NCBI GenBank assembly: GCA_963774445.1
Contig: CAVZFC010000031.1
Coordinates: 434,001 to 498,000, forward strand
DNA: 64,000 nt
Source: CAVUQH01 sp963774445
GTDB taxonomy: Bacteria > Myxococcota_A > Polyangia > Haliangiales > Haliangiaceae
Direction: 5' to 3'
The translations under genes and the position numbers were made by a program. Each line of letters begins with the position of its first letter. Positions within the stretch are counted from its first letter, which is position 1. Of the stretch, positions 35,439 to 44,361 are shown in pieces. The notes under the pieces are model-generated. The model did not search any database. It saw only the letters and a list, made by a program, of their open reading frames with translations, and was not told where the DNA came from.

Positions 35439-36821
35439 TCAGTGCGCGACGCGGCGCGTGATCAGCAGGTGATTGCCCTTGCGCGTGACGTCTGGATAGC
35501 CGAAGCGGAACGGCAGCCGCTTCTTTTCCTTGTGCGCCCACAGGTCGGCAAACTGCGCCATCTCCTGCTTGGTGGTGCGGCCGTGATAGTAGAAGTAGGG
35601 CCCGGCATAGTTGCCGTACGCCTGCTGCTGGAAGCCGGCGGCTTTGGCGAACTGCGGCGGGATACCGGACGAATCGGACGCCATCCAGACCATGTGGCCG
35701 AGCAAGTAGTTTCGGATGGTCGAGAAGTCCGGCATCCACAAGAGGTAGCTGGCCGCCTTGGTCATCGCCGCGACGTCGCCCTTGGCTGCCAGGTGGGTGA
35801 TCAGGCCAGGGGTCTCGGCCAGATGGGTGTCGTCGAGGTTGGCCACGATGTGCCGGTAGACGCGGATCGGCGCCCCCTGGCCGGCGCCGCGGGCGCGGAA
35901 GCGGATCTCGACGTTGGCGAACACCGCGACCTGCTCCTTCCACACCTGCAGCTTCTTCTTGCGCAGCACCTTCTCCTCGCCGTCACGTTGCTTTTTCAGC
36001 TCGCGGAAGTGCCGGGCGCCTTCCTCCAGCTCCGCCAGGTCGAGATAGTGCAGGCTGCCGTCCGGCCGGATGGTGAAGTAGCGCAACGACACCGGCTCGT
36101 AGCCGTGTACCGCGAGGCCGGCGAGGGCGAAGATCAGCGTGCCCGGAAGCTCGGCGTGGCTGGCCAGCTGCAGCGACTTGGTGGTCGAGTGCGCCGCGCG
36201 CAACAGCCGTTCGATGAAGCCGCCGACGGCGTCGAGATTGGCGCGGAGCTCGCGGCGGTCGAGGGTGTCGATCGGCCGCGGATCGCCGGCCGCCTCGAGC
36301 GAGATGGTGGTGATCTCCTGGGCGTCGGGAAAGACGGTGAGCGCGGTGATGAGGTCGCCGCCGCCGAACGGATAGACCACCCGCGTGGGCAGATCCGGCG
36401 GGCGAATGGCGGCGAAGAAGGGCAGGGCGCGGTCGAGCCAGTGCTGGTGGTACGACGCGTAGCGGTGTTGCATGTGCCGGCAGTGCGAGGCGACGTCGCG
36501 CGCGCTGAAGCGGGCGGGCAGCGGCGAATCGTCGCCGCAGGCGGCCACGCGGAAGAGCAGTGTGGCCTGGGCGGCGAAGTCGTGGCCCTCGCCGGCGGCC
36601 GTGGCCGTCGGGGCGGCGGACGGCGCGGGATCGGCGGCAACCACGGGCGTCGGACCGGCGGGCGTCCCGGGATCGGCCGGTGCCGCGGCAACGGCAGCGG
36701 CGGGCGCAGCCGTGGGCGCCGGATCGGCGGCGGCCGCGTTCTGCGGCACGGGAGCGTCGTTTTTCGCGCAGGAGACCAGCGCGGCTAAAAGCAGCGGCGC
36801 GGCAAACGTTCGGCGGTGCAC
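35439..36821 (-). CDS. Conserved lipoprotein of unknown function
   Basis: A 460-residue exported protein. The signal peptide has a lipobox (AALVSC near residue 18) followed by an Ala-Pro linker of about 65 residues. The body has no motif I can name; recognisable blocks are VYPFGGGDLITALTVFPDAQEITTI, LRYFTIRPDGSLHYLDL and GPYFYYHGRTTKQEMAQFADLW. The pattern of mixed beta strands with a G-G-G-D loop might be a methyltransferase-like or nucleotide-binding fold, but this is only an impression. The GTG at 36821 was taken as start because GGGAG lies 9 bases upstream and the signal peptide begins there. TACGCT about 35 bases further back may be the -10. Repeat element copy 2 lies upstream. Confidence 0.65.
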   Translation of the reverse strand: MHRRTFAAPLLLAALVSCAKNDAPVPQNAAAADPAPTAAPAAAVAAAPADPGTPAGPTPVVAADPAPSAAPTATAAGEGHDFAAQATLLFRVAACGDDSPLPARFSARDVASHCRHMQHRYASYHQHWLDRALPFFAAIRPPDLPTRVVYPFGGGDLITALTVFPDAQEITTISLEAAGDPRPIDTLDRRELRANLDAVGGFIERLLRAAHSTTKSLQLASHAELPGTLIFALAGLAVHGYEPVSLRYFTIRPDGSLHYLDLAELEEGARHFRELKKQRDGEEKVLRKKKLQVWKEQVAVFANVEIRFRARGAGQGAPIRVYRHIVANLDDTHLAETPGLITHLAAKGDVAAMTKAASYLLWMPDFSTIRNYLLGHMVWMASDSSGIPPQFAKAAGFQQQAYGNYAGPYFYYHGRTTKQEMAQFADLWAHKEKKRLPFRFGYPDVTRKGNHLLITRRVAH

Positions 36822-37243
36822 GTGGGCCTGCTCCCTTTTTGCAGAAGAAGCACGAGCGTAGCCCAAACGAGCCAGATGGTCGCCACTATTCCCGCTCGCG
36901 CGACGCCCGCCCCCGAGCCCCACCCCGCTGCCCGAGCGCCGCGGTCGAACCCCGGATGTGAGGGCCGCCTGGGGGTCGGAGCCAACTTTCGCAAGGCCGC
37001 CTGGGGGTCGGAGCCAACTTTCGCAACTTTCGCTCCGCACTCGCCAGAAATCATTGGTGAATGCCAGCTCGGGTGGAGCGGGATGTGTGATTTCGGGGGG
37101 ATGGCGAAAGTAAGTTGCGAAAGTTGGCTCCGACCCCGGTGGAGGGTTGGCGGTGGGCGTTGAAGGGCTGACAGCTGACGCTGTTTGGGGGATTTAGTTT
37201 CGGGGGGTTATGGAATGGTCCGACCAATGCAGTAGGGGTGGGC
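36822..37243. other. Intergenic region carrying repeat element copy 2
   Basis: These 422 bases separate two divergent lipoprotein genes. No gene is supported here; the frames that cross it on the minus strand read through repeat arms. It holds the lipoprotein's GGGAG ribosome-binding site and TACGCT next to 36821, a 32-bp direct repeat, and the inverted-repeat element at 37004-37137. Near the right end TAGGGG (37233-37238) precedes the ATG of the YiiX-like gene by 5 bases and may be a ribosome-binding site rather than a -10. Confidence 0.6.
36963..37137. repeat. REP/MITE-like element, copy 2, with duplicated left end
   Basis: The same 24-bp terminus as copy 1 occurs at 37004-37027 and, inverted, at 37114-37137. 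A further left end (23 of 24 bases) sits at 36972-36994. The two left ends are part of a 32-bp direct repeat: GGCCGCCTG plus the arm begins at 36963 and again at 36995. Internal sequence differs from copy 1 except near the arms (CGCTCCGCACTCGCC). This fits a dispersed repeat that gained a tandem left end by slippage or one-ended insertion. No coding sequence. Confidence 0.82.
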
Positions 37244-37897
37244 ATGAAGCAGCTCCTCGCATCGGTTCTTCTCGTCGTCGTTGCCGCACTGGCGCTGCCG
37301 GCCTGTGGCAATCACTCGCTGGTGGCGCACAAGCCGGAGAGCGCGGTGGTGAACCACGACATCACGATGATGTGGGCGCGCGACATCAAGCGGACGGCGC
37401 GCACGGGCGACTGGATTCTCACGCGCAGCTACTCGTTCACGGGCGACGTCATCGCCGGGGCCACGAGCGGCGAGAGCGTCAGTCACGCGTCGGTCTACGA
37501 CGCGCGCAGCGGCACCATCATCGAGGCGCTGCGGCCGCATGTGCGCGAGGTGCCGCTGGAGTCGCTGCTCGACCGCAACCAGCTGGCCATCGTCATCCAC
37601 CCCAGCGGGATGACCGAGGAGCAGCGCATCGCGGAGGTCGAGCGCGCGCGCGGCAAGGTCGGCAGCGACTTCGACCTGGGCGGCCTGATTGGCTTCGACG
37701 ATCCGGACGCGTTCTACTGCTCGGAGCTGGTCTACTGGTCGTCGGGGCTGGAGCGCGACGATCGTCCGATCGTCGTCTCGCCGGCCAAGCTGATGGACTA
37801 CGGCGAGGTGGTCTACTGGAGCGGCAAGCGCGAGGATGCGCAGGTGCAGTCGGCGGCGCGCGCCCAGGCCGAGCGCTGGCTCATCGCCCAGCGCTGA
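37244..37897 (+). CDS. YiiX/YebB-like lipoprotein (permuted NlpC/P60 papain-like fold)
   Basis: A 217-residue exported protein. The signal peptide ends with a lipobox (LALPAC near residue 22). TGDWILTRSYSFTGDVIAGATSGESVSHASVYD (about 52-85) and DAFYCSELVYWS (about 160-170) contain the His and Cys of the permuted NlpC/P60 family (YiiX, DUF830-type), in which His precedes Cys in sequence. Family members are peptidases or amidases acting on cell-wall or lipid substrates; catalytic residues are intact. The start ATG 37244 has AGGGG 5 bases before it. The 3' end overlaps the minus-strand gene 37881-39425 by 17 bases. Confidence 0.82.
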   Translation: MKQLLASVLLVVVAALALPACGNHSLVAHKPESAVVNHDITMMWARDIKRTARTGDWILTRSYSFTGDVIAGATSGESVSHASVYDARSGTIIEALRPHVREVPLESLLDRNQLAIVIHPSGMTEEQRIAEVERARGKVGSDFDLGGLIGFDDPDAFYCSELVYWSSGLERDDRPIVVSPAKLMDYGEVVYWSGKREDAQVQSAARAQAERWLIAQR

Positions 37898-39425
37898 GCC
37901 GGGTCATCAGCTCGGCGGCGGTGGCGCGGGGGCCGAGGTTGGCCGGCAGCGGTCCGCGCGGCAGTGCGATCCAGCCGCTGTCCTGGCGCAGGGCGATGTA
38001 GTAGCGGGCGATGGTCGAGATGGTCAACAGGTCCAGGCCGCGGCAGTCGCATCGCTCGGCGGCGGCGGCGGTGGCGGTGGCCCAGCTCCACGGGTCGCCG
38101 TCGGCAAGGGTCTGCAGCGCATCGCGCGCGCCGCGGCAGCTGCCGGTGGCGGGGCCGAGCTCGGCGATCGGGGGTACGGCAAAGTCGCGCGCGCCAAAGG
38201 TGCCCAGGCGGGCGACGAACCAGGGCGTTGCGTCGGGCAGGGCTCCGGCGGCGTCGGCAGCCAGGGCGGCGGCCGGCTTGCGGCCGACCAGCGCGAGGTC
38301 CACACCCGCGGGCATGGCGGCGGCGAGCTCGGCGACCAGCCGGGCCGGGCGATCGCGGCCGACGGCGATGGCGATCGTGTCGGCGCCGCGGCGCCACTCG
38401 TCGGCAGCCGCAGCGCGGGCCAGTCGCCCGTCGGTGATCGCGGTCTGCGGCAGCTCGGTGCCCTTCTCGCCCAGCGCGCCGGGGGGCACCAGGCGCACCA
38501 CGTCGGCGCCTTCGGGCACGACGATCCGCGCCATCGGCGCGCGAAAGCGTTCGAACTGCTCGCCCAGCGGCGGCACTGGCACGCGCAACAGCCAGCTGAT
38601 CTCATCGGCGGGCACCCGCGCCGCCGCACGACTCTTGTCGCCCAGGGCGCGCAGCCGGCTGGCGGCGTCGGTGCAGCCGGCAGCGTCGAGCGCGGGCCGC
38701 AGCGCCTCGCCCAGCCGCGCGCGGATCACCTCGACGCCGATCGCCAGCCCGTGCCAGCCGGTGTCGTCGGTGCGCGCGCCGATGAGGATGCCGGCGAGGG
38801 CGCCGTCGCCGTCGATCAGCGGCACGCCGAGCAGGCGGCCCAGGGGCGGCATCCGCTCCAGCGACACCAGCAGAATGCCGGCGCCCGACATGTCGACGTG
38901 CGCGGGTATCTGTCCGGCTCCCGCCCGCATCGCCGGGGCGATCAAAGTGAGCGGCTCGCCGGCGGGCACGCGCGCCACGCGCAGGGACAGGACGTGGACG
39001 CCGGCGGCGCTGTCGACGGCGAACGCCGCCAGGTCGCCGTCGGCGCGGCCGGAGGCGGCGTAGTCGGCGCCGGGAATCGGGATCGGCGTCTTGCTGGTGA
39101 CGCCCACCGACTCGTCCACCGGACCGACGGCGTGTACCTCGCGGATGGCGCCGGCGACCTGGTCCCAGGTCAAGCGCGTCGCGAAGCCGAGCTGGGGCGA
39201 GAAGGTCGAGTGCGGCACCAGGAGGAACAGTCGCCCGTCGTCCCACTCGATCACCACGCCGGCGCCGCCGCGGACCTCGCCGCCCGCGGTGACGAAGCGG
39301 GTACGAAGGACCATCGGCGGGGGGGGCGGCGTGGCGGGGCCGGCCGGCGCGGCGGGCCCTGCCGATCCGCCCGGCGCCGACGAGCAGGCGGCCAGCGCCA
39401 GCGCGACCGTGGCGAGCGCGCGCAT
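37881..39425 (-). CDS. Lipoprotein with degenerate trypsin-like domain
   Basis: A 514-residue exported protein. Lipobox LALAAC (Cys near residue 14) is followed by a Pro/Ala linker. Residues of about 45-240 have the strand pattern of trypsin-like proteases: GGAGVVIEWDDGRLFLLVPHS, SGRADGDLAAFAVD and LLGVPLIDGDGALAGILIG. The catalytic Ser motif GNSGG is replaced by LGVPLID, so it is likely inactive as a protease. The C-terminal half (about 250-514) repeats Ala-rich segments and contains a Cys-x-Cys (ERCDCRGLD) element; it is not recognised. It begins with ATG overlapping the TGA of the upstream permease-like gene (TGATG), so the two are coupled. The protease resemblance is my reading of the pattern, not a firm match. 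Confidence 0.5.
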   Translation of the reverse strand: MRALATVALALAACSSAPGGSAGPAAPAGPATPPPPPMVLRTRFVTAGGEVRGGAGVVIEWDDGRLFLLVPHSTFSPQLGFATRLTWDQVAGAIREVHAVGPVDESVGVTSKTPIPIPGADYAASGRADGDLAAFAVDSAAGVHVLSLRVARVPAGEPLTLIAPAMRAGAGQIPAHVDMSGAGILLVSLERMPPLGRLLGVPLIDGDGALAGILIGARTDDTGWHGLAIGVEVIRARLGEALRPALDAAGCTDAASRLRALGDKSRAAARVPADEISWLLRVPVPPLGEQFERFRAPMARIVVPEGADVVRLVPPGALGEKGTELPQTAITDGRLARAAAADEWRRGADTIAIAVGRDRPARLVAELAAAMPAGVDLALVGRKPAAALAADAAGALPDATPWFVARLGTFGARDFAVPPIAELGPATGSCRGARDALQTLADGDPWSWATATAAAAERCDCRGLDLLTISTIARYYIALRQDSGWIALPRGPLPANLGPRATAAELMTRLSAGR

Positions 39426-40486
39426 CAGCCGCCGGCCTTCCGCCGCCGTTCGCGCAGCGGCGCCAGCGTCAGCACCATGATGGCGGCGATGATCAGCGCG
39501 GCGCCGACGAGCTCGTGGACGCCGGGCGCCGCCGCGCCGGCGATCAACCACAACGAGCTGGTCGCGACCACGCCTGCAAGGATGCTCGACGATCGGTTCA
39601 CCGGCACGCAAAAGCTGTTCTCCCGTCGGTCAAGGAGGATCAGTCCGCCGAAGATGCCGGTCCCCTGGGAGAACAGGCCGATGAGGATGACGAACAGGAG
39701 CGGCGCTCCGATGCCGACGCCGAAGCCGGCGCGCAGCGCTCCGCCGATCGCGCCGCTGCCGGTTGCCGCGACGACCGCGAGCGCCAGGAGCAGCGCCGGT
39801 GAAGCGACCATCTGCTCCTCGACGAAGTAGCGGATGCGCGCGTCCTCGTCGTCGGACTTGGCCATCCGGCTCATGACGCGCAGGCGCGCGAAGTAGGCGC
39901 CCAGGTAGATGGCGACGTCGACCGCGGCCAGGAGCGGTAGGCCGAAGCCGTGGGGCAGCGTCGGCCGGCCGCCGCGCCACACGACGTCGCTGGCGAACGC
40001 CGCCAGCAGCGCGCCCAGACTCAGCAATACGGCGATCCAGGAGAACCAGCGCACGTGCCTGCGGCTGACCGCGTCAACCACCGGCGCGATGATCAGCAGC
40101 CCGCCGCGCATGAGTAGCATCATGAAGACGATCGACACGCCTTGAAACGTGTACGCCAGCGTGGTGGTTCCGATGATCAGCGCGGTGCACATCCCCGAGA
40201 GAAAGGTCCACCGGCTGGGGCAGGGTAGGTCGCGCCCGAGGATCGGCCGGCGCCCCGCGTACTGCCACCAGCCCATCGCGGTGATGAAGGTGAACATCCC
40301 GACCACCGACGCCGCGACCGACAGCGGTAACAGTGACAGTCCGCCGATCGGCGCGGCGACGCCGGGGAGCATCGGCATCTGCGCAGTGATCGCCTTGGTC
40401 AGCGCCGCGTACGGCACGTACGACAGGAAATAGCCGAGCGCAAAGCTCCAGATGCTCGGCCCGGCCCCGCGATCCGACTGTGTCAC
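39425..40486 (-). CDS. Multi-pass membrane protein, DMT-superfamily-like
   Basis: A 353-residue inner-membrane protein with about ten hydrophobic helices and short loops. The overall layout, two groups of five helices, and features such as the start PSIWSFALGYFLSYVPYAALTK and the closing ELVGAALIIAAIMVLTLAP resemble EamA/DMT drug-metabolite or sugar-nucleotide transporters, though the family match is not certain. A soluble loop near residues 205-235 (MSRMAKSDDEDARIRYFVEEQM) is longer than usual. Its TGA overlaps the ATG of the downstream lipoprotein gene (TGATG), so both likely work in one envelope process. The GTG start at 40486 has TACTGA 6 bases before it and GAGGCGAG touching it. Confidence 0.6.
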   Translation of the reverse strand: MTQSDRGAGPSIWSFALGYFLSYVPYAALTKAITAQMPMLPGVAAPIGGLSLLPLSVAASVVGMFTFITAMGWWQYAGRRPILGRDLPCPSRWTFLSGMCTALIIGTTTLAYTFQGVSIVFMMLLMRGGLLIIAPVVDAVSRRHVRWFSWIAVLLSLGALLAAFASDVVWRGGRPTLPHGFGLPLLAAVDVAIYLGAYFARLRVMSRMAKSDDEDARIRYFVEEQMVASPALLLALAVVAATGSGAIGGALRAGFGVGIGAPLLFVILIGLFSQGTGIFGGLILLDRRENSFCVPVNRSSSILAGVVATSSLWLIAGAAAPGVHELVGAALIIAAIMVLTLAPLRERRRKAGG

Positions 40487-40519
40487 CTCGCCTCAGTAGT
40501 GCCGCGTGACGGCGGCATG

Positions 40520-40540
40520 CACGTTGATATTTGCAACGTG
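40520..40540. promoter_or_regulatory. Inverted repeat CACGTTG/CAACGTG in the divergent promoter region
   Basis: Perfect 7-bp arms at 40520-40526 and 40534-40540 are separated by ATATTTG. The dyad lies between the divergent permease-like gene (start 40486) and the PEP carboxylase gene (start 40634), so a regulator bound here could control either. No T-run follows, so it is not a typical terminator. Confidence 0.4.
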
Positions 40541-40620
40541 AGGCTGCTTTTCCGTCGGACCTCGCTCAGCGGTTGCGGCGTGGGCGGCGAACGAGTTTTC
40601 GAACACGCGTCGGAGTGTAG

Positions 40621-40626
40621 TACAGA
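40621..40626 (+). promoter_or_regulatory. Possible -10 element TACAGA(T)
   Basis: TACAGA ends 7 bases before ATG 40634 of the PEP carboxylase gene. It lacks the final T of TANNNT in register, so it is a weaker match; an overlapping TAGTAC also lies at 40618-40623. Confidence 0.35.
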
Positions 40627-40633
40627 TCGATAG

Positions 40634-43351
40634 ATGAAGGGACCCGACCACTCGTCCCTGGACGAGCTAGACGCTGACGTTACGCTTCTCGGTGACCTCC
40701 TCGGAGACGGCGTCGCCGAGCTCGCCGGCACGGAGACCCTCGCGCTGGTCCGCAGCCTGCGCGATCAGGCGTTGGAGGTGCGCGAGGGCGCGTCGGACCG
40801 CGAAGCACTCGCTGCCCGATTCCACTCGCTCGACCTCGATCAGCTGCGTCAGGTGGCGCGGGCGTTCACCCACTGGTTCCACCTGGTCAACGCCGCGGAG
40901 GAGCAGCATCGCATCCGCGTGTTGCGCCGGCGGCAGGCCCAGTGCGAGGCGATCGTCGACTCGGTGGCAGCCGCGTGGGACGAGCTGATCGGCGCCGGGG
41001 CCGGACGGGGCGAGCTGCAGGCGTTGCTGGACCGGCTGTCGATCATGCCGGTGCTGACCGCGCATCCGACCGAGGCGCGGCGCCGGACCATGCTCGATCA
41101 CCTGACCTCCATCGCCGCCGCGCTGGAGCGGCTCGACGGTGACCGTATCGGCGGCCGCGAACGCGACATCATCGTTCACGACTGCGCCGGTGCGGTGCGC
41201 GCGCTCTACTCGAGCGAGGAATCGCGAGCGTCCAAACCGTCGCCGCTCGACGAGCTGTCGGCGGCGCTGCACGTCTTCGAGCGCACGCTGCTCGACGTCA
41301 CGCCGCGCATCTACCGCGAGGTCGAGGACACGCTGGCCGCGCGCTTCCCCGATGGCGGCTTCGAGGTGCCGACGTTCCTGCGCTGGGGCAGCTGGGTCGG
41401 CGGCGATCGCGACGGCAACCCCAACGTCACCAGCAACATCACCCATGCGGCGTTCGAGCGTCACCGCACGCTGATCCTTCGCCGCTACCTGGCCGACGCC
41501 GAGACTCTCTTGCGCGAGCTGTCGGTGTCGTCGCGGCGGGTGAAGACGCCGGTCGGCCTCGAGCTGCTCGAGGCGTCGCTGGGCCGCGACCGCGAACGTT
41601 TCCCCGACGTCGCCGCCCGTGCCGCCCGCTACACCGTGCACGAGCCGTGGCGCGAGAAGCTGTGGTACGTGCGCGCCCGGCTGGAGGCGACTTTGGCCCG
41701 CGGCGACGACGCCTACCCGCGGGTGTCGTCGTACCTGGACGACCTGCGCGTGCTCGAGCGCTCGCTGATCGACTGTGGCTACGAGTTCCTCGCCGGCTGT
41801 AGCCTGCGCGACTGCATCCGCCGCGTGCAGGTTTTCGGTTTTCACCTGGCGTCGATGGATCTGCGGCAGCACTCGGCGCTGCACGAGCGCGCGGTCGACG
41901 AGCTGCTCGCGGCCGCCGGCCAACCCGGCTACGCCGCGCTCGAGGACGAGGCCAAGATCGCGCTGCTCACGCGCATGCTCGAGCGAGCAGACCTGTCGCC
42001 GCCAGTGGCGCGCGAGTCGATCTCGGCGCAGACGCGCGAGATCCTCGGCACCCTCGACATGGTCGGGCGCGCCCGCCGCGAGATGGGCGCCGAGGCGTGT
42101 CAGCGGTACGTCGTCAGCTTCACCAACTCGGTCAGCGATCTCCTGGAGGTGCTGTATCTGGCGCGGGCGGCGCAGCTGGCGCCCACCGAGCTGCGCCCGG
42201 TGCCGCTGCTCGAGCAGCTCGAAGATCTCGACCACGGCGCCGCGATCGCCGAGCGGATGCTCGACATCACACCGATCCGCGCGGCCATTGGCGACGAGCT
42301 CGAGGTGATGATCGGCTACTCGGACTCGGGCAAGCAGATCGGTTACTTCGCCAGCGCCGTGGCGCTGCGCCGCGCGCAGGTCGCGCTGGCAGAGGTGGCC
42401 GAGCGCCGCGGCGTGCGCCTCACCGTCTTTCACGGCCGCGGCGGCGCCATCGGCCGCGGCGGCGGACCCGAGAGCCGGTCGATCCGCGCGCAGCCGCCCG
42501 AGGCGGTGCGCGGGCGCCTGCGCGCCACCGAGCAGGGCGAGACAGTGACCGCCCGCTACGCCCGGCCCGAGATCGCCGAGCGCGATCTGGAGCAGACGGT
42601 GTCAGCGGTGGTGGTCGCCTCGCGCGCCGAGCACGAGCAGGGCGACGCCCGCGAGCGCGCGGCCCGGGTCGTGCTGCTGGATCGCGCCGCCGACAGCGCC
42701 AAGGCCGCCTACGAGCGCCTGCTGGCCGACCGCGACGCGCTGGCCCGCTACGCCCTGGAGGCGACGCCGATCCAGCTGGTGTCGCAGCTCAACATCGGCT
42801 CGCGGCCAGCGTCGCGCAAGCCCGGCTTCTCGCTCGACCAGCTGCGCGCCATCCCGTGGGTCTTCTCGTGGAACCAGAGCCGGCACGGCATCCCCGGCTG
42901 GTTTGGCCTGGGCGCCGCGCTCGACAGCATCGTCGCCAACGAGGGCGTGGATCGAGCCCGCCAGCTCTACCGCGACTGGCCGTTCTTCCGCGCGCTGATC
43001 AACAACGCCCAGCTGGCGCTGGCCCGCGCCGACATCGACGTCGCCGGCTACTACGCGCGGCTGGCGGGGCCGGGCGGCGAGCCGATCTTCGCGATGATAC
43101 GCGAGGAGCACGAGCGCACGGTGCGGCGCGTGCTGGAGGTGACGGACAAGCAGCGGCTCTTGGGCAACCGGCCCCACCTGGTGGCCGCGGTGCAGCGGCG
43201 CAACCCGTACGTCAACGTCCTGAGCCACGCGCAGGTCGAGTTGCTCGGCCGGCTGGCCCGAGCCCAGGGCGACGACGATCGCGCCGCGATTCGCTCGGTG
43301 CTGCTGATCACCATCAATGGCATTGCTGCGGGGCTGCAGACGGCCGGCTGA
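40634..43351 (+). CDS. ppc: Phosphoenolpyruvate carboxylase
   Basis: A 905-residue cytoplasmic enzyme that adds bicarbonate to PEP to form oxaloacetate, replenishing the citric-acid cycle. The key motifs are present: VLTAHPTEARRRT (catalytic His near residue 142), GGDRDGNPNVTSNIT, IGYSDSGKQIGYFASAVALRRAQ (near 560), and the mobile loop FHGRGGAIGRGGGPESRSI (near 605). RYARPEIAERDLE and the C-terminal VNVLSHAQVELL also match. The length is normal for the bacterial enzyme (880-930). Allosteric sites cannot be judged by eye. ATG 40634 follows TACAGA by 7 bases. It stands as a single gene, and its stop lies 44 bases before the next start. Confidence 0.96.
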   Translation: MKGPDHSSLDELDADVTLLGDLLGDGVAELAGTETLALVRSLRDQALEVREGASDREALAARFHSLDLDQLRQVARAFTHWFHLVNAAEEQHRIRVLRRRQAQCEAIVDSVAAAWDELIGAGAGRGELQALLDRLSIMPVLTAHPTEARRRTMLDHLTSIAAALERLDGDRIGGRERDIIVHDCAGAVRALYSSEESRASKPSPLDELSAALHVFERTLLDVTPRIYREVEDTLAARFPDGGFEVPTFLRWGSWVGGDRDGNPNVTSNITHAAFERHRTLILRRYLADAETLLRELSVSSRRVKTPVGLELLEASLGRDRERFPDVAARAARYTVHEPWREKLWYVRARLEATLARGDDAYPRVSSYLDDLRVLERSLIDCGYEFLAGCSLRDCIRRVQVFGFHLASMDLRQHSALHERAVDELLAAAGQPGYAALEDEAKIALLTRMLERADLSPPVARESISAQTREILGTLDMVGRARREMGAEACQRYVVSFTNSVSDLLEVLYLARAAQLAPTELRPVPLLEQLEDLDHGAAIAERMLDITPIRAAIGDELEVMIGYSDSGKQIGYFASAVALRRAQVALAEVAERRGVRLTVFHGRGGAIGRGGGPESRSIRAQPPEAVRGRLRATEQGETVTARYARPEIAERDLEQTVSAVVVASRAEHEQGDARERAARVVLLDRAADSAKAAYERLLADRDALARYALEATPIQLVSQLNIGSRPASRKPGFSLDQLRAIPWVFSWNQSRHGIPGWFGLGAALDSIVANEGVDRARQLYRDWPFFRALINNAQLALARADIDVAGYYARLAGPGGEPIFAMIREEHERTVRRVLEVTDKQRLLGNRPHLVAAVQRRNPYVNVLSHAQVELLGRLARAQGDDDRAAIRSVLLITINGIAAGLQTAG

Positions 43352-43382
43352 GGCCGGGCTGGCGATGGCGCCGCCGCCGGGC

Positions 43383-43388
43383 TACAAA
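43383..43388 (+). promoter_or_regulatory. Possible -10 element TACAAA
   Basis: TACAAA ends 7 bases before ATG 43396. The last base is A instead of T, so the hexamer is a near match in the usual position. Confidence 0.35.
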
Positions 43389-43395
43389 CAACCGG

Positions 43396-44361
43396 ATGAG
43401 GATCGCCCTGGCCGCGTGCGCCCTGGCCGTGGCCCTCGCGCCGGCGCGGTTGGCGCGGGCCGACGAGCCGGCGCCGCGCGCACCCGAGTCGCACGTGGGC
43501 CGGCGGCTGCTGGCCGGCGCCGGCATCGGCCTCGGAGCAACGCTGCTCGGCGGCGTGCCGCTGGCGGCCAGCGGTGCCAACCGCGACATCGCCGGCCCCA
43601 GTGAGTCGCTGATGGTCAGCGGCATGGGGCTACTGTTGATGTCGCTGACCGCGGCGCTGTACGCGGCCGCCGGCACCGCCGGGATCGCGGGCGGTCCTGC
43701 CGAGCGGCCCCCGCGCGGCTGGCTGGAGCTCGGCTACGTCTTCGTCGACGATCCGCAGTTCTCCTACCGCAACCTGACCCGGGCGCGGGGGGCGCTGCAG
43801 CTCGGGAAGGTGATGCTGCGGCCGTCGGTCACCGCGGCCCTGGACGACGACAACCAGCGGCTCGAGTTGCCCGTCGCCTACCGGCTGACCGCCGCGCGGC
43901 CGGGCGACGGCAGCCGGCTCGAGGTCGGGCTCGAGCTGGTGCACCACCGCTACGGCAGCGACGGCTTCGCGGTCAGCAGCGCGGCGGCGCGGGTGGCCGG
44001 GCGCCTCGACCTGCTGCACGTCGGCCCGTCGCTCGACGGCGCCTTCGCCGAGTTGTCGGCCGGCGTCGGCGCCGAGCGCACCGGCTACGGCCGCGCCGCC
44101 GACTGGAACAGCATGCTGCTCGGCCGATTCGCCTTCGGCGTCTACCTGGGCCGCGGTCGCGGCGAGGCGCGGGTCTACTACGACAACCGCCGCGACGACT
44201 ACGCCGGCGGCCTGGCGCTCCAGCGCGGCAGCGGCTTCATCGGTTACGTCGGCACCGACGGCCACCTGCGCCTGCTCGGTCGGTGGTCCCTGTCGTGGTC
44301 GCTGGAGCGCGGCGCGGCTAACATCGCGCGCATCGGCGTTCGCGCGGAGTGGGGGCGATGA
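43396..44361 (+). CDS. Envelope protein of unknown function, probably beta-barrel
   Basis: A 321-residue exported protein. The signal peptide (about 1-22, ending RARA) is followed by a short Pro/Glu-rich region. Two hydrophobic segments lie at about 40-60 and 72-95. From residue 110 on, short amphipathic strands alternate (RGWLELGYVFVDDPQF, RLEVGLELVHHRYG, GEARVYYDNRRDDY and a closing WSLSWSLERG). That suggests an outer-membrane beta-barrel or a membrane-proximal beta sandwich. No family is recognised. The TGA overlaps the ATG of the metallophosphoesterase gene (ATGA), so they are coupled. Confidence 0.6.
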   Translation: MRIALAACALAVALAPARLARADEPAPRAPESHVGRRLLAGAGIGLGATLLGGVPLAASGANRDIAGPSESLMVSGMGLLLMSLTAALYAAAGTAGIAGGPAERPPRGWLELGYVFVDDPQFSYRNLTRARGALQLGKVMLRPSVTAALDDDNQRLELPVAYRLTAARPGDGSRLEVGLELVHHRYGSDGFAVSSAAARVAGRLDLLHVGPSLDGAFAELSAGVGAERTGYGRAADWNSMLLGRFAFGVYLGRGRGEARVYYDNRRDDYAGGLALQRGSGFIGYVGTDGHLRLLGRWSLSWSLERGAANIARIGVRAEWGR

